DNA of 25,613 nt from the IMG/VR virus record IMGVR_UViG_3300047476_000762, positions 1 through 25,613 of that record; one strand, written 5' to 3'. Source of the stretch: a virus. Shown here piece after piece: positions 1-7,224 of the stretch. The position numbers and the translations under genes are program-made. Positions within the stretch are counted from its first letter, which is position 1, and the number at the start of each line of letters is the position of its first letter. Under the pieces are notes generated by a model, which was not told the origin of the DNA, did not search any database, and saw nothing but the letters and a program-made list of their open reading frames with translations.

Positions 1-2
1 GC

Positions 3-1154
3 AGTACAGGATTTGATGCAATTTTTGATGACGGCCCTGGCAAAGGCGGCGGCAAATTTGCTAACATGATGTCAAAGATGGGCAAGATGGGCAGCATGTT
101 AGTCACTGGTGCAAAGTTTCTTGGTCCAATTGCGGCCATTGCAGGCGCTGGTTATTCTGGTTTTCAAGGTTATCAAAATACCGCAGCAAATTTTGATCTA
201 AAAGAAGGCCAAGAAGCAACCACAGGGCAAAAAGTGTCTTCTACGCTAGCAGGCGCATTATCTGGATTATCATTTGGATTGATTGACGAAAAACAACTGG
301 CACAAGGTCTTCAAAATCTCAATCTAAAGGCGCAGGAAATGTGGTCTAACATGAGTGCTGGCATAGCCAAGAAATGGGAAGATGTAAGCAGTTGGGCCAA
401 AAAATCCACAAATGAATTCTTAGCAGCTCATCCTAAATTGGCAGAAGTGATTGGCAAGTTTCCTAAAAGTTTTGATGAGGCAGGCAAACTGGCTAAAAAT
501 CTATTGTCAGACACTCAAGCCAAGTTTAAATCAGAGTTTCCTAAATTGTATGCCAACCTAGAAAGCACTTTTAAAACTGTTGGTAACTTTACCAGTGGAT
601 TAATGGACAGTGTGAGTAACAAATGGAACGAAGCTAAAAGTTATCTAGCTCAAAAATTAGGTTGGAAAGATCAACAACAACCGGCCACAGCCAACGTGGC
701 AAGACCTGCTGCACCAACTACCACTTCTACAACACCAGCGGCAACAACATTTAATGAAACTGACAAAAAAAATATTCAAAGCTGGGCAAATGGTGTTAGT
801 GCTGGCCAATACACATTGGCACAAGTGCCTGCGGTGTATCGCGATGAAGTTAGCAAGCTGATAAAGAGCAAACCAACTGCTGGAACTCCTACCACTGCAC
901 AACCAGGAACATCAACACCACCGCGTGTGGCCTTGGGTAGTTTACCTGCTAAACAAGGACTAACTGCTGCAGAAAAAGCTGCGGCCATGGAAACTGTGGC
1001 TGTGAATACCAAGTACACCAACGACCTATTGATTGCTAGCCAAAGAAATGTTGAACAACTGCAAAAGCTCATGTTACAACGTTTAGAAGCCATTGTGAGT
1101 GCAACCGAAGCTGCTGCTGGTTACGGCAAAAAGACTGCACGAAACACTTCTTAA
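3..1154 (+). CDS. C-terminal part of a large virion protein, probably tail tape measure (5' end off the window)
   Basis: The reading frame is open from base 3 with no stop, so the ATG at 66 is probably internal and the true start lies upstream. The visible 383 residues begin with a Gly/Lys-rich stretch, then a hydrophobic Ala/Gly segment (LGPIAAIAGAG) and a second one (STLAGALSGLSFGL) of the kind found in tape measure proteins. A long helical, Lys/Ala-rich region follows, then two Pro/Thr/Ala linkers (around 700-765 and 880-940) and a helical C-terminus. A tape measure would set tail length and be injected at infection. The next gene is the portal, 29 bases downstream. T4 has the tail tube gene gp19 before gp20, so the order differs here. 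There are no catalytic motifs. The gene itself is firm. The tape-measure name is inference, and another long internal virion protein is possible. Confidence 0.5.
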   Translation, partial: STGFDAIFDDGPGKGGGKFANMMSKMGKMGSMLVTGAKFLGPIAAIAGAGYSGFQGYQNTAANFDLKEGQEATTGQKVSSTLAGALSGLSFGLIDEKQLAQGLQNLNLKAQEMWSNMSAGIAKKWEDVSSWAKKSTNEFLAAHPKLAEVIGKFPKSFDEAGKLAKNLLSDTQAKFKSEFPKLYANLESTFKTVGNFTSGLMDSVSNKWNEAKSYLAQKLGWKDQQQPATANVARPAAPTTTSTTPAATTFNETDKKNIQSWANGVSAGQYTLAQVPAVYRDEVSKLIKSKPTAGTPTTAQPGTSTPPRVALGSLPAKQGLTAAEKAAAMETVAVNTKYTNDLLIASQRNVEQLQKLMLQRLEAIVSATEAAAGYGKKTARNTS

Positions 1155-1162
1155 AGTAAATA
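1155..1162 (+). promoter_or_regulatory. Candidate T4-type late promoter (AGTAAATA) for the portal gene
   Basis: AGTAAATA shares the TAAATA core of the T4 late consensus TATAAATA. It ends 21 bases before the portal ATG and begins immediately after the upstream stop codon. It is followed by CAC, as are the candidate boxes at 2887 and 22348. Confidence 0.45.
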
Positions 1163-1183
1163 CACAACAGAGAAAGCATTCAC

Positions 1184-2878
1184 ATGACCTGGCGCAAATA
1201 TTTCAAAGGCGTAAATCTTCCGCAAACAGCAAGTCCAATTTCAGGACGCATGGCCGAGCCTGGCTATCGTAACTGGCAGAGTAACCTACCAGAAGTGTAC
1301 ATTGGACATCCAAATCGTATTGAAAGATACAATCAATACGAACAAATGGACATGGATTCTGAAGTAAATGCTGCACTGGATATCATTTCAGAATTTAGTA
1401 CACAGATTGATGAAGATAGTAATTTGCCTTTTGATCTGCATTTTAAAGAATCTCCTACTGACAACGAAATCAAGATTATAAAAGAACAACTGCAACAGTG
1501 GGTGAATCTAAACGAACTGAACAAGAGAATATTTAAAATATTCAGAAATACTATCAAGTACGGTGACCAAGTGTTTATTCGCGATCCAGAAACATTCAAA
1601 CTGTTTTGGGTGGAAATGAGCAAGATTACCAAGATTATTGTGAACGAAAGCGAAGGCAAGGAACCTGAGCAGTACGTACTAAAAGATCTAAATCCAAACT
1701 TTCAAAATCTCAGCGCCACACAAGTTGCAGCCACAGACACTTATATCAACCATCCACAAGTAGGCGGTCCCAGTGGCAGCTATATACAGCCTAATGCTCC
1801 GTTTGCCGGAGGAAGTAGATTCAGTCGTGCGCAAAATGAGTATGCGATCAATGCGGAACACATTGTGCATCTAAGTCTAACCGAAGGGTTGGATGTGTAC
1901 TGGCCATTTGGCAGCAGTGTGCTAGAAAACGTGTTCAAGGTATTCAAGCAAAAAGAATTACTAGAAGACGCGATTATTATCTATCGTGTGCAACGTGCTC
2001 CGGAGCGTAGAATTTTCAAGATTGACGTGGGCAACATGCCCAGTCACATGGCCATGGCGTTTGTAGAGCGTATCAAGAACGAAGTGCATCAACGTCGTAT
2101 TCCTACCAGCACAGGCGGTGGTGCTAGCATGATGGACGCCACTTATAATCCACTAAGTCAAAACGAAGATTACTTTTTTCCTGTAACAGCAGACGGCAGA
2201 GGTAGCGAAGTTACAACACTAGCAGGTGGACAGAACCTAGGCGAAATCACAGACCTGCACTTCTTTACCAACAAGCTGTTCCGTGGTCTACGTATTCCTA
2301 GCTCATATCTGCCCACCGGACTAGATGATGGCGCAGCTGGCGCATTCACTGATGGTAAAGTGGGTACAGCACTGATTCAAGAATGGCGCTTTAATCAGTA
2401 CTGTATGAGATTACAAAACAGCATCTCTAATTATTTGGACAAAGAGTTTAAATTATTCATGAGGTGGCGTGGTGTAAACATTGACAATCAACTGTTTAGT
2501 TTGGTATTCTACCCTCCGCAAAACTTTGCACAGTATCGCCAGGCAGAAGTAGATATTGCACGTATTAACACATTCACTCAGCTAGAACAGTATCCTTACA
2601 TGAGCAAGCGTTTCTTGATGACTCGCTTCTTGGGACTAAGCGAAGCTGAAATGGCAGAAAATGAACGTATGTGGGCCGAGGAGCAGGGCGATGTAGATGC
2701 AGCACCGGCGGATCCAGCAGGACTGCGCAGCGTGGGTGTGAGTCCAGGCAGCATACAAGGCGATATGGAAACGCTAGCACCACCAGCAGAAGGAGCAGAA
2801 GGCGCCGGGCCTGTGCCCGATCTTGGAGCAGCTAGCCCAATAGCAGGTGCTCCTGGAGCACCTGCACCAGCAATTTAA
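1184..2878 (+). CDS. 20: Portal vertex protein, gp20-like
   Basis: This 564-residue protein matches the T4 gp20 portal family, which forms the dodecameric ring through which DNA is packaged and on which the prohead core starts. Visible hallmarks are MDMDSEVNAALDIISEF near residue 55, YGDQVFIRDPE near 127, a central helical region with VQRAPERRIFKIDVGN around 270, and QEWRFNQYCMRLQ plus FYPPQNFAQYRQAE near 400-455. T4 gp20 has 524 residues. The excess here is a roughly 60-residue Ala/Pro/Gly-rich C-terminal tail (from about 503) that looks disordered. The start has only a weak GAGAAAG ribosome site at 1171. The gene opens the head module and is followed 23 bases later by a gp67-like gene. Identification is secure from motifs, length and gene order. 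Confidence 0.95.
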   Translation: MTWRKYFKGVNLPQTASPISGRMAEPGYRNWQSNLPEVYIGHPNRIERYNQYEQMDMDSEVNAALDIISEFSTQIDEDSNLPFDLHFKESPTDNEIKIIKEQLQQWVNLNELNKRIFKIFRNTIKYGDQVFIRDPETFKLFWVEMSKITKIIVNESEGKEPEQYVLKDLNPNFQNLSATQVAATDTYINHPQVGGPSGSYIQPNAPFAGGSRFSRAQNEYAINAEHIVHLSLTEGLDVYWPFGSSVLENVFKVFKQKELLEDAIIIYRVQRAPERRIFKIDVGNMPSHMAMAFVERIKNEVHQRRIPTSTGGGASMMDATYNPLSQNEDYFFPVTADGRGSEVTTLAGGQNLGEITDLHFFTNKLFRGLRIPSSYLPTGLDDGAAGAFTDGKVGTALIQEWRFNQYCMRLQNSISNYLDKEFKLFMRWRGVNIDNQLFSLVFYPPQNFAQYRQAEVDIARINTFTQLEQYPYMSKRFLMTRFLGLSEAEMAENERMWAEEQGDVDAAPADPAGLRSVGVSPGSIQGDMETLAPPAEGAEGAGPVPDLGAASPIAGAPGAPAPAI

Positions 2879-2886
2879 TCATTTGG

Positions 2887-2894
2887 ATTAAATA
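2887..2894 (+). promoter_or_regulatory. Candidate late promoter (ATTAAATA) almost touching the next start
   Basis: ATTAAATACACTA shares 11 bases (TAAATACACTA) with the box before the 765-residue fibre gene at 22348. It ends only 7 bases before the ATG at 2902. If it works with T4 spacing, the transcript would start at about the start codon. Confidence 0.4.
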
Positions 2895-2901
2895 CACTAC
2901 T

Positions 2902-3138
2902 ATGAACATATTTGAGCTATTTGATTCAGAAACCACAGGACGTTATACAGAAAAGCAGGACGATTCTGTGATGAAACTTAAGGATCTACGCAAAACCAGA
3001 TTGAGCCTTGAACAGATCAATCGCATGCGCATAATGAACGATGTGCGCAAAGTAGAACACGAAGAAAAACTAAAAAAAGTCAAAAAACAGTACAAAGCAT
3101 CCTCTGCTGAAACCCCTGCTGCCCCGGGCGGCATATAA
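2902..3138 (+). CDS. 67: Small prohead core protein, gp67-like
   Basis: This 78-residue highly charged protein lies between portal and protease, where T4 has gene 67 (80 residues), an internal prohead core component digested by gp21. The sequence has an N-terminal MNIFELFDSE, then QDDSVMKLKDLRKTRLSLEQINRMRIMNDVRKVE, a helical Lys/Arg-rich stretch, and a short Ala/Pro/Gly tail. The RKTRLxLxQINxxRxMNDVR pattern is one I associate with the same position in T4-like cyanophages. No Shine-Dalgarno sequence precedes the ATG, and only 23 bases separate it from the portal stop. An internal ATG at 2971 has a better AGGA site but would remove the conserved-looking N-terminus. Assignment rests on position, size and composition. 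Confidence 0.65.
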   Translation: MNIFELFDSETTGRYTEKQDDSVMKLKDLRKTRLSLEQINRMRIMNDVRKVEHEEKLKKVKKQYKASSAETPAAPGGI

Positions 3139-3141
3139 TTG

Positions 3142-3161
3142 TACGTCAAAATACGTCAAAA
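3142..3161 (+). repeat. Tandem 10-base direct repeat in the gp67-gp68 gap
   Basis: TACGTCAAAA occurs twice head to tail (3142-3151 and 3152-3161) in the 93-base gap between the two small core genes. No function is known to me. It may be a binding site or slippage product. Confidence 0.7.
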
Positions 3162-3194
3162 AACACCGATATTGTACCAAATATTTGTAGATTA

Positions 3195-3209
3195 TGTAAA
3201 TAATTTACA
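3195..3209 (+). promoter_or_regulatory. Perfect inverted repeat overlapping a TGTAAATA late-promoter-like box
   Basis: TGTAAAT-A-ATTTACA is a perfect 7-base inverted repeat with a one-base centre. Its left arm contains TGTAAATA (3195-3202), ending 29 bases before the ATG at 3232. The one-base centre is too small for a good RNA hairpin, so it looks more like a symmetric protein site combined with a late promoter. Confidence 0.4.
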
Positions 3210-3220
3210 AGCCATATTAT

Positions 3221-3226
3221 GAGGAG
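3221..3226 (+). promoter_or_regulatory. Ribosome binding site of the acidic core gene
   Basis: GAGGAG ends 5 bases before the ATG at 3232, supporting that start over downstream ATGs. Confidence 0.6.
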
Positions 3227-3231
3227 TTCCT

Positions 3232-4146
3232 ATGAACAAGTATGAAAAGTTAATTGAATATATCGTTAATGATGAGCAAGATAAAGCCCGTGCTCTGTTT
3301 CACGATATCGTAGTAGAAAAAAGCCGCGGTATTTACGAAAGCCTGATGGACGAAGAGCAGTACGACGAAGGCATGGGCGGAAATGCTGTTGAAGACATGG
3401 TAGATGAAGTTTCTGCTGACGAAGAAGGCATGCAAGAAGCTGAAGACGACATGGACGACATGGACGGCGACGAAATTGGTACCGACGATGATGACATGGG
3501 CGACATGCCAGACATGGGCGGTGATGACGAAGGCGATCTAGAAGATCGCGTGATGGATCTTGAATCTGCACTAGACGAGCTCAAAGCTGAATTTGATGCC
3601 ATGATGGCAGACGAAGGCGGCGAAGACATGGGCGGCATGGACGATATGGACATGGGTAGTGATGATGATGAGGACATGCAGATGAACAGCATGTTTGAAG
3701 CTGAAGAGGACGACAAAGAAGAAGACGAGGAAGAAGACGAAGAAGACATGTCAGAATCACGTCGTAATCGTTCCGCAGCTGATCAAATTCGCGAGTACGT
3801 TGAAAAAGTCAGCGATGGTCACGGTGCTGAGAAAAAAGGTGGTGCTGAAGGACATGAAGTTGGCAAAGGTGGTAGTGTGAGCGTGAATAAAAATCACATT
3901 GTAGCCGGCAAAAACGACATGGGCGGTACAGCAGCTAATATCGTTAAAGGTGGTAGCGAGCAGGCGCCAGACGGTACAAGTCCAAAAGGTAAAGTTGGCG
4001 GATTTGTAAAAAAGGGTCCTGATTTAATCGGCGACGTAGAAAACCGCGTGAACAGTAAGACCAAAGGCTACACTAACAAGCAAAGCGCAAGCAAAGGCGA
4101 AGATGGTGGTGTAAACAAGACCAGTATTGAATCTGGTGGCAAGTAA
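3232..4146 (+). CDS. 68: Acidic prohead core protein, gp68-like position
   Basis: This 304-residue protein begins MNKYEKLIEYIVNDEQDKARALFHDIVVEKSR, a pattern I associate with gp68-like prohead core proteins of T4-like phages (T4 gp68 has 141 residues). Such proteins fill the prohead core and are cut up by gp21. Three regions are visible: a helical N-terminus (1-45); a very acidic Asp/Glu/Met/Gly-rich middle (about 45-175) with repeated DDM, DMGD and EDEE runs and one helical patch (LEDRVMDLESALDELKAEFD); and a basic, Gly/Lys/Asn-rich C-terminal half (about 180-304) containing AGKNDMGGTAANIVKGG. It sits between the gp67-like gene and the protease gene, with only 14 bases to the latter. The extra length comes from the low-complexity middle and tail. 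The core role is inferred from position and N-terminus. Confidence 0.65.
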   Translation: MNKYEKLIEYIVNDEQDKARALFHDIVVEKSRGIYESLMDEEQYDEGMGGNAVEDMVDEVSADEEGMQEAEDDMDDMDGDEIGTDDDDMGDMPDMGGDDEGDLEDRVMDLESALDELKAEFDAMMADEGGEDMGGMDDMDMGSDDDEDMQMNSMFEAEEDDKEEDEEEDEEDMSESRRNRSAADQIREYVEKVSDGHGAEKKGGAEGHEVGKGGSVSVNKNHIVAGKNDMGGTAANIVKGGSEQAPDGTSPKGKVGGFVKKGPDLIGDVENRVNSKTKGYTNKQSASKGEDGGVNKTSIESGGK

Positions 4147-4160
4147 TATAGGCGCAAAAT

Positions 4161-4799
4161 ATGGCTTTGTACCTAAGAGAAAACCTTACGTTTGATGCAG
4201 CCCGGTTAGAAGTATTAACCGAGGAAGCATCAGACGGCAAAGGTAAAAATCTTTATCTGAAAGGGATATGCATTGAGGGTGGCGTAAAAAATGCCAACCA
4301 GCGTGTATATCCTATCTCAGAGATTCAAAAAGCTGTTAGCCAAATTAACGAGCAAATTAAGACAGGTCACAGTGTGCTGGGCGAAGTAGATCATCCAGAC
4401 GACCTAAAGATCAATCTTGACCGCGTAAGCCATATGATCACAGATATGTGGATGGATGGACACGCTGGTTATGGCAAACTAAAAATCCTACCAACTCCAA
4501 TGGGCAACTTGGTTAAAACCATGTTAGAGAGCGGAGTCAAGCTAGGCGTAAGTTCACGTGGGTCAGGCAATGTGAACGAAGGTTCTGGTCAGGTAAGCGA
4601 TTTTGAAATTATTACTGTTGACGTGGTAGCACAACCGTCAGCACCAAATGCGTATCCAAAAGCAATCTACGAAGGTCTCATGAACATGCGTCATGGACAT
4701 CGTGCTTTGGAAATTGCAGGCGAAGCTGGTGAGAATCAGCGTGTGCAAAAGTATTTGAAAGAGCAGGTAACTCGCTTGATCAAAGACTTGAAAATATAG
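4161..4799 (+). CDS. 21: Prohead core protease, gp21-like
   Basis: This is a 212-residue protein, the same length as T4 gp21, the serine protease that activates inside the prohead, cleaves the scaffold and core proteins, trims the capsid protein and finally destroys itself. The catalytic candidates of the family are visible: GEVDHP with His78, and GVSSRG with Ser131/Ser132. These are followed by the conserved FEIITVDVVAQPSAP strand (148-162), where the Asp may complete the site. NANQRVYP (44-51) is another family signature. LTEEA at residues 19-23 resembles a T4 cleavage site (hydrophobic-x-Glu) and could be an autoprocessing point. The start follows a modest AGG at 4150. The gp22 start is 11 bases past its stop, so the two are probably co-translated. 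Confidence 0.95.
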   Translation: MALYLRENLTFDAARLEVLTEEASDGKGKNLYLKGICIEGGVKNANQRVYPISEIQKAVSQINEQIKTGHSVLGEVDHPDDLKINLDRVSHMITDMWMDGHAGYGKLKILPTPMGNLVKTMLESGVKLGVSSRGSGNVNEGSGQVSDFEIITVDVVAQPSAPNAYPKAIYEGLMNMRHGHRALEIAGEAGENQRVQKYLKEQVTRLIKDLKI

Positions 4800-4806
4800 G
4801 AGAAGG
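4798..4806 (+). promoter_or_regulatory. Strong ribosome binding site for gp22, overlapping the gp21 stop codon
   Basis: AGGAGAAGG begins inside the gp21 stop codon (4797-4799) and ends 3 bases before the gp22 ATG. The identical 9-mer is used before gp23, consistent with high and matched output of scaffold and shell protein. Confidence 0.7.
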
Positions 4807-4809
4807 TAA

Positions 4810-5910
4810 ATGTTTGATGCCATCAAACCATTGTTAGACGCAGGCATTATCAACGAGGATACCCGCACCGCTATCAATGAAGCTTGGGAAACCAAGCTAG
4901 TTGAAGCTCGTGAAAGTATTCGCGCTGAATTGCGTGAGGAATTTGCTCAACGGTATGAGCATGATAAAAGTGTAATGGTTGATGCTCTAGACACCATGGT
5001 TACCGAAGCTTTATCTGCAGAAATTAAAGAATTTGCAGATGAAAAACAAGCTCTAGCTGAAGATCGTGTGAAATTCAAACGTCACATGACCGAAAGTGCA
5101 GGCAAGTTTGATCAGTTCATGATTGGCAAACTTGCCGAGGAAATCAAAGAGCTACGTGAAGATCGCAAACAATATCAAAACTCTATCAAGAGTCTAGAAC
5201 AGTTTGTGGTTAAAGCACTAGCAGAAGAGATCCAAGAGTTTGAACAAGATAAAAAAGCAGTGGTTGAAGCTCGCGTTCGTTTAGTACAAGAAGGCAAGCA
5301 GAAACTGGCTGAACTACAACAACAATTTGTTCAGCGTAGCGCACGTCTTGTGAAAGAAGCTGTGTCAACCAACCTTGAAACTGAGTTAACTCAGCTAAAG
5401 GAGGACATCCAAGTGGCTCGTGAGAACATGTTTGGACGTCGTCTATTTGAAGCGTTCGCTAGCGAATTTGCTGTTACTCATCTAAATGAGAACAAAGAAG
5501 TTGCTAAAATGAAAGCTGAACTAGATCGTAAAGAGCAACAGCTACAAGAAGCAATCTCTAAGGTAGAAAAAACTGCTATCTTGGTTGAGAGCAAAGAAAA
5601 AGAAATCAAGATTATCAGAGAATCACAAGATCGCAAGGTCAAACTGAACGAACTAGTGAAACCTCTGAATGAAGAGAAGAGCACCATTATGCGTGAACTT
5701 CTTGAAAATGTGCAGACTGATAAATTACAGGCTGCATTTGAAAAGTATCTTCCAGCTGTACTGAACAACACTTCAGTTAAGAAGTCAGCTGCTAAAGCTG
5801 TAATTACTGAAGGTACTGTAGTAACTGGAGATAAGGCTGCTAAGGTCAGCGCACCGATTGAAGACGTTAACAACGTGATTGAGATCAAGCGTTTAGCAGG
5901 GCTTAATTAA
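4810..5910 (+). CDS. 22: Prohead scaffold (core) protein, gp22-like
   Basis: This 366-residue protein lies directly between the protease and the capsid gene, the T4 gene 22 position. gp22 is the main internal scaffold on which the shell assembles and is degraded by gp21 before packaging. The sequence is almost entirely charged helix with heptad-like spacing, predicting coiled coils from about residue 20 to 290. It holds a recurring unit of the type IGKLAEEIKELREDRKQ (about 105) and VKALAEEIQEFEQDKKA (about 135). MFGRRLFEAFASEFAVTHLNE (about 207-228) is a family-like landmark. Many hydrophobic-x-Glu tripeptides (LAE, LSAE, LRE) could serve as gp21 cleavage points. It is longer than T4 gp22 (269 residues), probably through extra coiled-coil repeats. 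The C-terminus ends NNVIEIKRLAGLN. Confidence 0.9.
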   Translation: MFDAIKPLLDAGIINEDTRTAINEAWETKLVEARESIRAELREEFAQRYEHDKSVMVDALDTMVTEALSAEIKEFADEKQALAEDRVKFKRHMTESAGKFDQFMIGKLAEEIKELREDRKQYQNSIKSLEQFVVKALAEEIQEFEQDKKAVVEARVRLVQEGKQKLAELQQQFVQRSARLVKEAVSTNLETELTQLKEDIQVARENMFGRRLFEAFASEFAVTHLNENKEVAKMKAELDRKEQQLQEAISKVEKTAILVESKEKEIKIIRESQDRKVKLNELVKPLNEEKSTIMRELLENVQTDKLQAAFEKYLPAVLNNTSVKKSAAKAVITEGTVVTGDKAAKVSAPIEDVNNVIEIKRLAGLN

Positions 5911-5921
5911 TAACCCTAAAC

Positions 5922-5930
5922 AGGAGAAGG
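5922..5930 (+). promoter_or_regulatory. Strong ribosome binding site for the major capsid gene
   Basis: AGGAGAAGG lies 7 bases before the ATG at 5938 and fixes that start. I see no TAAATA box in the 27-base gap from the gp22 stop, so gp23 appears to depend on upstream transcription. Confidence 0.7.
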
Positions 5931-5937
5931 AAATAAA

Positions 5938-7131
5938 ATGACAAGCGCACTACTAGAAAGCCGTTGGGGCGAAACCAAAGAAGCCCTGTTAGAAGGCTTA
6001 AACGGTTCCAAGAGAACCACAATGGGTGTAATCCTAGAGAACACTCGCAAGTATCTGGCAGAAAGTGCAACAGCAGGAGCAACTGCTGCCAGCAATGTAG
6101 CAACATTAAACCGTGTGATTCTTCCAGTGATTCGCCGTGTAATGCCAACAGTTATCGCTAACGAGATTGTTGGTGTTCAGCCGATGACTGGTCCAGTTGC
6201 ACAAATCCACACACTACGTGTTCGTTATGCTGATAGCCAAGCTTCTGGTTCTGGCGATCTAGCAACCGGTACCACAGCAGGTGAAGAAGCTCTAAGCCCA
6301 TTCAAGATTGCTGTTGGTTATTCTGGTGCTACTAGCACAGCAAACACAGGCGGTCGCCCAAGCAGCACCAGCACACTTGAAGGTGTAGCAGGTAACCGTA
6401 TCAACGTGCAAATCATGAAACAAGTAGTTGAAGCCAAGTCACGCAAGCTAAGTGCTCGCTGGACATTTGAAGCTGCACAAGATGCACAAGCCATGCATGG
6501 CCTGGACATTGAAGCAGAAATCATGGCTGCACTAGCACAAGAAATCACTGTTGAGATTGACCAGGAAATTCTGGGCAGCCTACGCAGTCTTGCTGCTACA
6601 GAAGAAACATTTGATCAAAGTACCGTAAGTGGTACAGCTACATTTGTTGGTGACGAGCATGCTGCACTAGCTGTTCTTATCAACCGTGTTGCTAACAAGA
6701 TCGCAAGCCGCACACGTCGTGGCGCTGGTAACTGGGCAGTTGTAAGTCCAGCTACACTAACAGTACTGCAAAGCGCAACAACCAGCGCATTTGCACGTAC
6801 CACAGAAGGCACATTTGAAGCTCCTACAAACACCAAGTTTGTTGGTACTTTGAACGGTGCAATGCGTGTGTATGTTGACAGCTATGCTGGCGACAGCCAA
6901 GCTGTTCTAGTAGGTTATAAGGGTAGCAGTGAAGCTGATGCAGCCGCATTCTACTGCCCATATGTTCCTCTAATGAGTTCTGGCGTTGTGCTGGATCCAT
7001 CAACATTTGAACCAGTCGTGGGCTTTATGACACGTTATGGTTATGTTGAATTGACCAACACTGCATCTTCTCTGGGTAACGCAGCAGATTACCTGGGCGA
7101 GATCAGCGTAAGCAACCTCAGCTTCCAATAA
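5938..7131 (+). CDS. 23: Major capsid protein, gp23-like
   Basis: This 397-residue T4-type HK97-fold shell protein has the family signature VILPVIRRVMPTVIANEIVG (about 60-79), followed by VQPMTGPVAQIHTLRVRYA. The Glu-rich helix with RWTFEAAQDAQAMHGLDIEAE (about 175-195) and the C-terminal FMTRYGYVELTN block are also present. A gp21 processing site is likely at Leu40-Ala41-Glu42 before SATAGATAASN, which would remove a 42-residue propeptide (T4 gp23 loses 65 residues). T4 gp23 has 521 residues. The shortage is greatest in the region matching the T4 insertion domain, so this shell protein probably lacks most of it, as in other distant T4-like phages. It is the last gene of the head unit and is followed by a strong terminator. 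Confidence 0.96.
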   Translation: MTSALLESRWGETKEALLEGLNGSKRTTMGVILENTRKYLAESATAGATAASNVATLNRVILPVIRRVMPTVIANEIVGVQPMTGPVAQIHTLRVRYADSQASGSGDLATGTTAGEEALSPFKIAVGYSGATSTANTGGRPSSTSTLEGVAGNRINVQIMKQVVEAKSRKLSARWTFEAAQDAQAMHGLDIEAEIMAALAQEITVEIDQEILGSLRSLAATEETFDQSTVSGTATFVGDEHAALAVLINRVANKIASRTRRGAGNWAVVSPATLTVLQSATTSAFARTTEGTFEAPTNTKFVGTLNGAMRVYVDSYAGDSQAVLVGYKGSSEADAAAFYCPYVPLMSSGVVLDPSTFEPVVGFMTRYGYVELTNTASSLGNAADYLGEISVSNLSFQ

Positions 7132-7154
7132 TTCCACTCGGGATGGGAAACATT

Positions 7155-7177
7155 AAACCGCCGCAAGGCGGTTTTTT
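7155..7177 (+). terminator. Intrinsic terminator after the capsid gene
   Basis: AAACCGCC and GGCGGTTT form an 8-base stem around a GCAA loop, followed by a T run to 7177. It lies 24 bases after the gp23 stop and ends the head transcription unit. Confidence 0.9.
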
Positions 7178-7183
7178 GTTGAT

Positions 7184-7213
7184 CAAAAAAATACCTGGGT
7201 CGCCCCAGGTATT
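7184..7213 (-). terminator. Hairpin with the T tract on the minus strand: reverse-facing terminator
   Basis: AATACCTGGG (7190-7199) and CCCAGGTATT (7204-7213) form a perfect 10-base stem with a 4-base loop. The adjacent homopolymer is a run of A before the stem (7184-7191) and nothing T-rich follows it. It is therefore an intrinsic terminator only when read on the minus strand, although no minus-strand gene is visible here. Confidence 0.65.
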
Positions 7214-7224
7214 GAACTAAACAG

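Noticed and set aside
66-68. ATG at 66 as the true start of the first gene
   Set aside because: The same frame is open back to base 3 with protein-like Gly/Lys/Asp sequence and there is no ribosome site before 66, so the gene most likely starts outside the window.
3333-3749. Minus-strand reading frame rich in serine
   Set aside because: It is the mirror of the Asp/Glu/Met-rich codons of the acidic core gene. It has no ribosome site, and its composition is explained by the sense strand.
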